Shown here in pieces: positions 1-6,111 of a stretch of DNA of 22,360 nt. The translations under genes and the position numbers were made by a program. Each line of letters opens with the position of its first letter. Position 1 is the first letter of the stretch. The notes under the pieces are model-generated. The model was not told the origin of the DNA. It worked only from the letters and a program-made list of their open reading frames with translations, and made no database searches. This DNA comes from Prevotellaceae bacterium UBA1710 (GTDB lineage Bacteria; Bacteroidota; Bacteroidia; Bacteroidales; Bacteroidaceae), in assembly GCA_002317355.1 (NCBI GenBank), contig DCJC01000007.1, forward strand, positions 1 to 22,360. The letters are read 5' to 3'.

Positions 1-2961
1 CGTCTTGGTATCCAGGCATTCCAGCCTAAGCTCATCGAGGGTAAGGCTATCCAGCTCCACCCACTTGCATGTACTGCGTTCAACGCTGACTTCGACGGTG
101 ACCAGATGGCTGTTCACCTCCCATTGTCACACGAGGCAGTACTTGAGGCACAGCTCCTCATGCTCCAGAGCCATAACATCCTTAACCCAGCTAATGGTGC
201 TCCTATCACTGTGCCTTCACAGGATATGGTACTCGGTCTGTACTACATCACAAAGATGCGTCCAGGCGCTAAGGGTGAAGGTCTCTCATTCTACGGTCCA
301 GAAGAGGCTATCATTGCTTACAACGAGAAGCGTTGTGACCTCCACGCTCCTGTAAAGGTTGTTGTTGAGGACGTAGAGAATGGTAAGTACATCCGCCACA
401 CTGTCGAGACTTCTGTAGGTCGTGTAATCGTAAACGAGCTCGTACCACGTGAGATGGGCTTCGTAAATACCATTATCTCTAAGAAGTCACTCCGCGATAT
501 CATCGCTGACGTAATCAAGGCAGTTGGTTTCGCACGTGCTTGTGAGTTCCTTGATGGTATCAAGAACCTTGGTTACCGCATGGCTTACCTCGCAGGTCTG
601 TCATTCAACCTTGACGATATCATCGTTCCACCAGAGAAGGAGCAGATCATCAAGGACGGTAATGATAAGGTACGTGAGATCACCGATAACTATAACCTCG
701 GCTTCATCACTGATAACGAGCGTTATAACCAGGTTATCGATACTTGGACACACGTAAACAACGATATCGGTAACATCCTTCTTAAGGAAATGACCGAGGC
801 TGACCAGGGCTTCAACGCCGTATTCATGATGCTTGACTCTGGTGCCCGTGGTTCTAAGGACCAGATTAAGCAGCTCTCTGGTATCCGTGGTCTGATGGCT
901 AAGCCTACAAAGGCAGGTGCTGACGACCGTCCAACCATTGAGAACCCTATCCTTTCTAACTTTAAGGAGGGTATGTCTGTGCTTGAGTACTTCATTGCTT
1001 CTCACGGTGCTCGTAAGGGTCTTGCTGATACCGCGATGAAGACTGCCGACGCTGGTTACCTTACACGTCGTCTTGTTGACGTTTCACATGACGTTATCAT
1101 CAACGAGGACGACTGTGGTACACTCCGTGGCCTTCTCTGTACAGCTCTCAAGAATGGTGATGAGATTATCTCAAGCCTCTATGAGCGTATCCTTGGTCGT
1201 GTTTCTGTACATGACGTTATCAACCCACATACCAACGAGGTTATCTGTCCTGCTGGTGAGGAAATCAACGAGGCTCGTGCCAAGGCTATTGAAGAGGCTG
1301 GTATCGAGATGGTTGAAATCCGTTCAGTACTCACTTGTGAGTCTAAGCAGGGTGTATGTAAGAAGTGTTACGGTCGTAACCTTGCTACACAGCGCATGGT
1401 ACAGAAGGGTGAGGCTGTTGGTGTCATCGCTGCTCAGGCTATCGGTGAGCCAGGTACACAGCTTACACTTCGTACGTTCCACGCCGGTGGTATTGCCGGT
1501 GGTGCTGCAGCTAACGCAACAGTTACCTGTAAGGTTGCAGAGGCACGTATCGAGTTCGATGAGCTTCGTACTGTACCATTCAAGGAAGAGGATCGCGACT
1601 GTGAGATGGTAGTAAGCCGTCTTGCTGAGGTTCGTTTCATCGACCCTACAACAGGTGTTGTTCTCTCTAACATGGCTGTACCTTACGGTTCTTCACTCTA
1701 CTTCAAGAATGGTGATCTTGTTAAGAAGGGTGACGAGATCTGTCGTTGGGACCCATTCAACGCTGTCATCGTTACAGAGTTCAAGGGTAAGGTTAAGTTC
1801 CACGATGTTATCGAGGGCCAGACATACAACGCTGAGACTGACGATACAACAGGTATGACCGATAAGGTTATCGTCGAGGCTAAGGATCGCTCTAAGATCC
1901 CAACCTGTGAGATCATTGATGAGAATGGTGAGGTACTCGGTCGTTACAACTTCCCTGTAGGTGGTCACGTTGTTGTTGATGATGGTCAGACAATCGAGTC
2001 TGGTGCTACTCTGGTTAAGATTCCACGTACTGTAAGCCGTGCAGGTGATATCACCGGTGGTCTGCCACGTGTAACTGAGCTCTTCGAGGCTCGTAACCCA
2101 AGCAACCCAGCTGTTGTCAGCGAAATCGACGGTGAGGTTAAGATCAACCCACAGCTCAAGCGTAACAACCGTGAGGTTACCATCATGTCTAAGACTGGTG
2201 AGGAGCGTAAGTATCTCGTACCTACAAGCAAGCAGTTGCTCGTTCAGGATCGTGATGCTGTTCGTGCCGGAACTCCACTCTCTGACGGTGTAATCACACC
2301 TAACGATATCCTTGCTATCAAGGGCCCTACCGCTGTTCAGGAGTACATCGTGAACGAGGTACAGGACGTATATCGTCTGCAAGGTGTAAAGATCAACGAT
2401 AAGCACTTCGAGATCATCGTTCGTCAGATGATGCGTAAGGTAATGATCAACGAACCAGGTGATACCTGCTTCCTTGAGAGCGATATCGTTGATAAGCTCG
2501 ACTTCGCTGAGGAGAACGATCGTATCTGGGGTAAGAAGTACGTTGTAAACGCTGGTGACTCAGAGAACGTACGTGCTGGTGAGATCATCTCTGCTCGTAA
2601 GCTCCGTGATGAGAACGCAAGCTTGAAGCGTCGTGATATGAAGACTATCCAGGTTCGTGACACCATCCCTGCAACATCTACTCAGATTCTTCAGGGTATC
2701 ACACGTGCCGCTCTCCATACTAAGAGCTTCATGTCTGCTGCATCATTCCAGGAGACAACAAAGGTACTCAACGAGGCTGCTATCCGTGGCAAGAGCGATT
2801 CACTCCTCGGTATGAAGGAGAACGTAATCTGCGGTCACCTCATCCCTGCTGGTACAGGTCTGCGTGAGTTCGAGAAGATCGTTGTTGGTAGCAAGGAAGG
2901 CTATGAGCGCCTCCAGGCTAACCGCCGCAATGTTCTTGACTTCTCAGACAGAGACCTCTAA
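1..2961 (+). CDS. rpoC: DNA-directed RNA polymerase subunit beta' (3' part)
   Basis: This is the C-terminal 986 residues of the beta' subunit of RNA polymerase; the start lies upstream of the window. The reading frame is open from base 1. The catalytic magnesium motif NADFDGD is at fragment residues 28-34. The second zinc site is complete: Cys in EDDCGT (codon at 1114) plus three Cys codons at 1336, 1357 and 1366 in the CESKQGVCKKCYGR segment. The bridge helix and trigger loop follow, with GEPGTQLTLRTFH. Codons are strongly biased (CGT, GGT, AAG, CTC), as expected for a very highly expressed gene. The TAA at 2959 is followed by a strong intrinsic terminator. It should be co-transcribed with rpoB upstream. 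Identification is certain. Confidence 0.99.
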   Translation, partial: RLGIQAFQPKLIEGKAIQLHPLACTAFNADFDGDQMAVHLPLSHEAVLEAQLLMLQSHNILNPANGAPITVPSQDMVLGLYYITKMRPGAKGEGLSFYGPEEAIIAYNEKRCDLHAPVKVVVEDVENGKYIRHTVETSVGRVIVNELVPREMGFVNTIISKKSLRDIIADVIKAVGFARACEFLDGIKNLGYRMAYLAGLSFNLDDIIVPPEKEQIIKDGNDKVREITDNYNLGFITDNERYNQVIDTWTHVNNDIGNILLKEMTEADQGFNAVFMMLDSGARGSKDQIKQLSGIRGLMAKPTKAGADDRPTIENPILSNFKEGMSVLEYFIASHGARKGLADTAMKTADAGYLTRRLVDVSHDVIINEDDCGTLRGLLCTALKNGDEIISSLYERILGRVSVHDVINPHTNEVICPAGEEINEARAKAIEEAGIEMVEIRSVLTCESKQGVCKKCYGRNLATQRMVQKGEAVGVIAAQAIGEPGTQLTLRTFHAGGIAGGAAANATVTCKVAEARIEFDELRTVPFKEEDRDCEMVVSRLAEVRFIDPTTGVVLSNMAVPYGSSLYFKNGDLVKKGDEICRWDPFNAVIVTEFKGKVKFHDVIEGQTYNAETDDTTGMTDKVIVEAKDRSKIPTCEIIDENGEVLGRYNFPVGGHVVVDDGQTIESGATLVKIPRTVSRAGDITGGLPRVTELFEARNPSNPAVVSEIDGEVKINPQLKRNNREVTIMSKTGEERKYLVPTSKQLLVQDRDAVRAGTPLSDGVITPNDILAIKGPTAVQEYIVNEVQDVYRLQGVKINDKHFEIIVRQMMRKVMINEPGDTCFLESDIVDKLDFAEENDRIWGKKYVVNAGDSENVRAGEIISARKLRDENASLKRRDMKTIQVRDTIPATSTQILQGITRAALHTKSFMSAASFQETTKVLNEAAIRGKSDSLLGMKENVICGHLIPAGTGLREFEKIVVGSKEGYERLQANRRNVLDFSDRDL

Positions 2962-2987
2962 GAATTGACATAACACTCTAAACATAG

Positions 2988-3023
2988 ACTCCCTGCAACG
3001 TTCACTCGTTGCAGGGAGTTTTG
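2988..3023 (+). terminator. Intrinsic terminator of the rpoC operon
   Basis: A perfect 13-bp stem (2988-3000 with 3007-3019) has a 6-nt loop and runs into TTTT. Its 3' half is nearly identical to those of two other terminators in the window (3421-3456 and 4836-4873). It separates rpoC from the accessory genes. Confidence 0.93.
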
Positions 3024-3072
3024 TGTTATAATGGCAAGCAATTATGGCTAAATCAATTTTTTCATACTAATA

Positions 3073-3104
3073 TTTGGATGTTTCGATAATTTTGTCTATT
3101 TTTG
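3073..3104 (+). promoter_or_regulatory. Bacteroidota-type promoter for the DUF2442 gene
   Basis: The -33 box TTTG (3073-3076) is 20 nt from the -7 box TATTTTTG (3097-3104), the standard spacing for the Bacteroidota primary sigma factor. Transcription should start near 3111. That rules out a start codon at 3074 and fixes the downstream start at 3128. Confidence 0.8.
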
Positions 3105-3127
3105 CAAGCAGAATAATATTAGTCTTT

Positions 3128-3394
3128 ATGTTTAAGAAGGAAGGATATTGGGATGTGGTACCACAGATTAAGAATGTATCATTTCCTATACGTGGTAAAT
3201 GGCAAGTGGATTTAGTTGATGGGCGATCTATTGTCATGCCAACCTCTGCTTTTCCATGTTTACGTCGTGTTTCTGTAAAGGAACGTAAGAATTGGTATCT
3301 TATAGGTGGAGGCGTTACATGGGATTCTTGTCCCGAAGTAATCCATATAGAACAATTGCTTGGTGACTATCAGAAATTTGGTCATGAGGCATAA
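3128..3394 (+). CDS. DUF2442 domain protein
   Basis: A small protein of 88 residues whose biochemical function is unknown. It matches the DUF2442 pattern: an N-terminal strand pair around residues 10-30, then VDLVDGRSIVMPTSAFPCL, a WYLIGGGVTWDS core, and an Ile/Leu-rich end with EQLLGD. I chose the ATG at 3128 because an earlier in-frame ATG at 3074 lies inside the -33 box of the promoter. DUF2442 genes often sit beside a DUF4160 gene and are sometimes described as toxin-antitoxin-like, but no such partner is present; it is a single-gene unit with its own promoter and terminator. The family call is fairly secure; the role is not known. Confidence 0.82.
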   Translation: MFKKEGYWDVVPQIKNVSFPIRGKWQVDLVDGRSIVMPTSAFPCLRRVSVKERKNWYLIGGGVTWDSCPEVIHIEQLLGDYQKFGHEA

Positions 3395-3420
3395 AGTGAA
3401 TTTGTTCTTAGAACCATAAA

Positions 3421-3456
3421 ACTCTCTGCAAAGCCTTTGGCGTTGCAGAGAGTTTT
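3421..3456 (+). terminator. Intrinsic terminator after the DUF2442 gene
   Basis: An 11-bp stem (3421-3431 with 3443-3453) is extended by GCC/GGC across one mismatch and is followed by TTTTG. The 3' half (3441-3458) matches the rpoC terminator at 17 of 18 positions. Confidence 0.9.
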
Positions 3457-3519
3457 GTTAGATATTAATTACGTATATTTTTTCTCTTAAGATACAAGAT
3501 AAATACCCTTATATTATGA

Positions 3520-3552
3520 TTTTCAATGTTTTTTTAAAAAAAACATTGAAAA
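3520..3552. repeat. AT-rich inverted repeat just upstream of a promoter
   Basis: Two 16-nt arms (3520-3535 and 3537-3552) are perfect reverse complements around one central A. The core words are CAATG and CATTG, with A/T runs between them. It ends 1 nt before the proposed -33 box of the lipoprotein operon. It could bind a regulator, act as an UP-like or bent-DNA element, or be a leftover hairpin; the sequence does not decide. Confidence 0.7.
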
Positions 3553-3553
3553 A

Positions 3554-3585
3554 TTTCGATATTTTAAATTTTTTACGTACCTTTG
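3554..3585 (+). promoter_or_regulatory. Promoter of the lipoprotein operon
   Basis: The -7 box TACCTTTG (3578-3585) is 20 nt downstream of TTTC (3554-3557), a one-base variant of the -33 TTTG. Transcription should start around 3592, giving a leader of about 145 nt before the ATG at 3738. A 14-bp palindrome covers the start site. Confidence 0.75.
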
Positions 3586-3597
3586 CAAACGTTTGCA
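3584..3597. promoter_or_regulatory. Perfect 14-bp palindrome at the transcription start, possible operator
   Basis: TGCAAACGTTTGCA is a perfect palindrome with a central CG. It overlaps the end of the -7 box and the expected start site, which is where a repressor would block initiation. The AAACGTTT core resembles LacI-family operators. No LacI-type gene is in the window, so the regulator is unknown. Confidence 0.5.
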
Positions 3598-3737
3598 GAC
3601 GATATAGTGAGATTTCTAAAAAAGCATGGTATATTCTCATTTTATAAAATTCTAGAATTACATTCAGACTAAACTGTTCAAAAGAGTGTCAGCTGAAAAA
3701 CTAAAAGAGTAAGCATAAATTTAAAAACAAAGAAATT

Positions 3738-4340
3738 ATGAAATTTAAAAATCTATTCTTGTTATTAGTGATAGGATTAGCTGTATGTAGCTGTAGTTCA
3801 AATGATGATTTTGAAGATGACAATACTGATAATGTATCTTTGCCGTCTTCTTCTAACAATTATTATGAATATCAGGTTGGAGATTCAATCTACAGAATAG
3901 TATATAAAACAAATAATGATTGTGTTCAAGAGACAAATTTGAATATTACAAGAGCTATTTCTGGTTTCAATCCAGATGGATATGCGCAAGGAACGGCTGT
4001 TAAACAGTTTGAAAAGAAAGCAGCAATTAAAAATCATCCTCAAGTTCCCAATGGCGTATATTATCTTGAACTCTGGAAAGTGACTACAAAAGTAAAAATT
4101 CCCAAAGGGTATAGAGATATTGAACTTGATGAAAGTGGTGTCGTAGGTTATGCAGACTGGGAAGATGTTTGTGATAATTATCAGAGCGTAAAGATTTCTT
4201 ATAATAGGCGTCATCCAGATGAGCGTGAATTGTCTTTTTATACTGCTGTTGTAAAGTGTAATCTTGTTGGACAGCAAATATGGGAGGTTTTACCTATGGA
4301 TGGAAATAAAATCAAAGTGCCATATCGATTTATCAAATAA
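3738..4340 (+). CDS. Predicted surface lipoprotein, function unknown
   Basis: A 200-residue protein with a type II signal peptide: MKFKN, a hydrophobic stretch (residues 6-16) and the lipobox VCSC with the lipidated Cys at 19. The mature end is CSSNDDFEDDN. An acidic run right after the lipidated Cys resembles the export signal that sends Bacteroidota lipoproteins to the outer face of the outer membrane. The remainder is polar, rich in Tyr, Lys and Asn, with no domain I recognise. It is AT-rich compared with rpoC, which suggests horizontal acquisition or low expression. It starts the operon driven by the promoter at 3554-3585, and a second lipoprotein gene starts 5 nt after its stop. The lipoprotein call is secure; the function is unknown. 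Confidence 0.85.
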   Translation: MKFKNLFLLLVIGLAVCSCSSNDDFEDDNTDNVSLPSSSNNYYEYQVGDSIYRIVYKTNNDCVQETNLNITRAISGFNPDGYAQGTAVKQFEKKAAIKNHPQVPNGVYYLELWKVTTKVKIPKGYRDIELDESGVVGYADWEDVCDNYQSVKISYNRRHPDERELSFYTAVVKCNLVGQQIWEVLPMDGNKIKVPYRFIK

Positions 4341-4345
4341 GACTT

Positions 4346-4774
4346 ATGTTACATAGGTTAAGTTGTTTATTCCTAATTGTTATATTATTAATCTCATGCT
4401 CTTCTGAAGAGCATGAGATTAAATTAGTGAAATCATGTCGCGTTTGTGTACTTGAAGGTAGAGATTGTGTAGATCATTTAACCGTTTATGCATTATCTCA
4501 GGATTTAAGTGATAGTATTATCATTTTTAAAGGTGGAAAGTACGCAAGTCCATTGAAACTTAATGACATTGATTCTCTTACAATTTTGGAATTTAATAAC
4601 TATGCAAAAGATTTAGAAATAGTATACCGAATTTCTAATGATGTTGATTCGACTAGAAAGGTCAAAATGGAAGTTTCTGTATATGATTCTAATGATAATT
4701 TGTATAGAAGAAAAATTGTGGGTAAAGAGTTGGAGGCGTGTACTTCTATAATAGGAAAGATTAAAATGGAATAG
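4346..4774 (+). CDS. Second small lipoprotein of the operon, function unknown
   Basis: A 142-residue lipoprotein. The signal peptide MLHRLSCLFLIVILLISC ends in the lipobox LISC (Cys 18), followed by SSEEHEIKL; acidic residues soon after the Cys suggest surface display. The mature part has scattered Cys residues (CRVCVLEGRDC near residues 31-41) that could form disulphides, and beta-rich segments towards the end. I recognise no family. The gene begins 5 nt after the upstream lipoprotein, so the two are almost certainly co-transcribed and may work together. Codons 15-26, around the lipobox, are spanned by a 35-bp near-perfect palindrome. A terminator follows at 4836. Confidence 0.83.
   Translation: MLHRLSCLFLIVILLISCSSEEHEIKLVKSCRVCVLEGRDCVDHLTVYALSQDLSDSIIIFKGGKYASPLKLNDIDSLTILEFNNYAKDLEIVYRISNDVDSTRKVKMEVSVYDSNDNLYRRKIVGKELEACTSIIGKIKME
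4388..4422. repeat. 35-bp near-perfect palindrome inside the lipoprotein coding region
   Basis: Two 17-nt arms (4388-4404 and 4406-4422) are exact reverse complements around a single central T. In the mRNA this is a stable hairpin about 45 nt after the start codon, spanning the lipobox Cys codon. No T-tract follows, so it is not an intrinsic terminator. Confidence 0.9.
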
Positions 4775-4835
4775 GTGGATGAAGTCCTAAGAACTGTGTT
4801 CTCGACATTCTCAGACAAATTATATCAATCTGAAT

Positions 4836-4873
4836 AAAAATCCTTGTAATGCGCTTGCGTTACAGGGATTTTT
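4836..4873 (+). terminator. Intrinsic terminator of the lipoprotein operon
   Basis: A 17-bp stem (4836-4852 with 4857-4873, two G-T wobbles) has a 4-nt loop; its A and T ends form the usual A-stem-T arrangement. It lies 62 nt after the second lipoprotein stop. Its 3' half resembles the terminators at 2988 and 3421. Confidence 0.9.
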
Positions 4874-4954
4874 GTGTTTGGACAGATGAGATAAGGAATG
4901 GAATTCTATTCCTATACCGATGATAAATCAATACATTTCCGCTTTTCCTCCGAT

Positions 4955-5036
4955 GATAATACCATAATAATACCATTATATTACCATAATAATACCATAA
5001 ACTATGGTAATATTAATGTAATTTAATGGTAAGTTT
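4955..5036. repeat. 11-bp-period array A with direct and inverted units
   Basis: Four consecutive 11-mers each end in ACCAT: GATAATACCAT (4955), AATAATACCAT (4966), TATATTACCAT (4977) and AATAATACCAT (4988). After a 5-nt gap come inverted units, again at 11-bp steps: ATGGTAATATT (5004), AATGTAATTTA (5015) and ATGGTAAGTTT (5026). The two blocks can pair into one long hairpin. It ends about 12 nt upstream of the promoter of the next gene. CCTCC lies 3 nt before the first unit. Confidence 0.88.
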
Positions 5037-5047
5037 TTGGTTTTTTA

Positions 5048-5079
5048 TTTGGAATATCAAGGGATTTTCTGTATCTTTG
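5048..5079 (+). promoter_or_regulatory. Bacteroidota-type promoter
   Basis: TTTG (5048-5051), a 20-nt spacer and TATCTTTG (5072-5079). Transcription should start near 5086, about 36 nt before the ATG at 5122. This supports 5122, not the GTG at 5160, as the intended start of the next gene. Confidence 0.85.
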
Positions 5080-5121
5080 CAAAGAAATCAGATAATTTAA
5101 TAATTAAAATCCGAAAGAATT

Positions 5122-5966
5122 ATGGCTATACTTGAAAAAATGGTATTATTATCGGCTCTGTGGATGATGTGGTTTATAAAAACTACAATGGAAAGGTAGT
5201 GGTTTGCCGCAAGCAGACGACATATCGTGATGCGAAGACTGAAGGGCAGGTCGTGTATCGAGTAAAAATGCGCAACATACAGAATATCTATGCTGCGTTG
5301 AAAGAGTCGCTGAGAGGTAACTTTCAGGATAAGACGGGGCGACAGACCGACTATTCGCGTTTCCAAGGCGTTAATATGCAAAAGCCTGCCGTATATCTGA
5401 ACAAGAATGAGGTTGCTATGAAAGCCCAGGTGGTGGCTCCATATATCGTTTCGTTCGGTACTCTTTCTCAGGTAGAATATGAGCTAAAAGATAATTCTCT
5501 CGTGACAAATATCAGTCTTGGTGATCTCTCCGTTACCCCTGATACCACGGTTTCAGAAATAGCCCTCGCTATTGTGAAGAATAACGAGGGCTGGGAATAT
5601 GACGATTGTCTTGAGTTTATGGTTGTAAAGCAGACGGAAGGAAATATCCCAACCGCCAAATGTAGCTTGGCACATCTGGTGCTCGACAAGAACGTTACCG
5701 CTAAGCTTGCAGATGCTCTCATGGTTCGTAATGCCAGTCAGATAGAGCTTGGTTCAAGTGCCGAGGGATCTCTTCAAATGACTGTTTCTGATAATGGCGG
5801 TTTTGCGATAATAAGAAAACGCATGGCAAGTAAGGGACTAATGACATCCACACAGGAGCTTACAATCAATAATCCGTTGTTCGACCTATATCATAGTGAC
5901 CAACGTAAACAGGAAGCATTGGATAGCTATGGGGTGAAAAGGGATAAAACCTTCCTTGTGCCGTAG
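5122..5966 (+). pseudogene. Bacteroidota-specific hypothetical protein with a one-base frame break at codon 6-7
   Basis: The ATG at 5122 lies 36 nt after the expected transcription start and encodes MAILEK, but in that frame translation ends after 25 codons. The remaining reading frame, open from just after a TGA at 5133, encodes KNGIIIGSVDDVVYKN and runs to 5966. One extra A in the A6 run (5135-5140), or a -1 slip there, would join them into MAILEKNGIIIGSV and give about 281 residues. The body has GKVVVCRKQ near the N-terminus, then an Arg/Gln-rich helix and beta-rich segments. It recalls the Bacteroidota proteins with a short G-I-x-G-x-V-G N-terminus (DUF6266-like), but that is only a resemblance. 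The body shows no further stops, so it is either recently broken, slippage-controlled, or a sequencing error. Confidence 0.7.
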
Positions 5967-5975
5967 GAGGGGGGA

Positions 5976-6023
5976 GAGGTTAGAGATTAGGGGGTAGGGT
6001 TTAGAGGTTAGTGGTTAGGGGGG
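5976..6023. repeat. G-rich array B with a 7-bp period
   Basis: Six 7-mers in a row, GAGGTTA, GAGATTA, GGGGGTA, GGGTTTA, GAGGTTA and GTGGTTA (5976-6017), are followed by GGGGGG. The plus strand carries several runs of 3-6 G and could form a G-quadruplex. It lies between two convergent genes. Confidence 0.8.
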
Positions 6024-6071
6024 AGAGGATTTTATGGGGGATGTTTTAGCGTTTCCCTTTCGCTTTCCGCT

Positions 6072-6095
6072 CCCTTCCCCATCACGGGGGAAGGG
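6072..6095. other. GC-rich hairpin between convergent genes
   Basis: A perfect 9-bp stem (6072-6080 with 6087-6095) has a 6-nt loop. Neither strand shows a T tract after it, so it is not a standard intrinsic terminator, but its place between two convergent stop codons suggests that it protects or ends both 3' ends. More GGGGTTA-type sequence follows (6096-6110). Confidence 0.6.
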
Positions 6096-6111
6096 TTGGG
6101 GTTAGGGGTTT

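Noticed and set aside
1693..2406. A 237-codon open frame on the minus strand within rpoC
   Set aside because: It is antisense to a highly conserved gene with strong codon bias, which leaves long antisense frames by chance; the product has no recognisable domain.
4388..4422. Intragenic terminator at the palindrome
   Set aside because: No T tract follows, and the reading frame continues intact to 4774.
5160..5966. A GTG at 5160 as the start of the hypothetical protein
   Set aside because: The promoter and leader point to the ATG at 5122, and conserved-looking residues (KNGIIIGS) lie upstream of the GTG in the same frame. A one-base frame break explains the data better.
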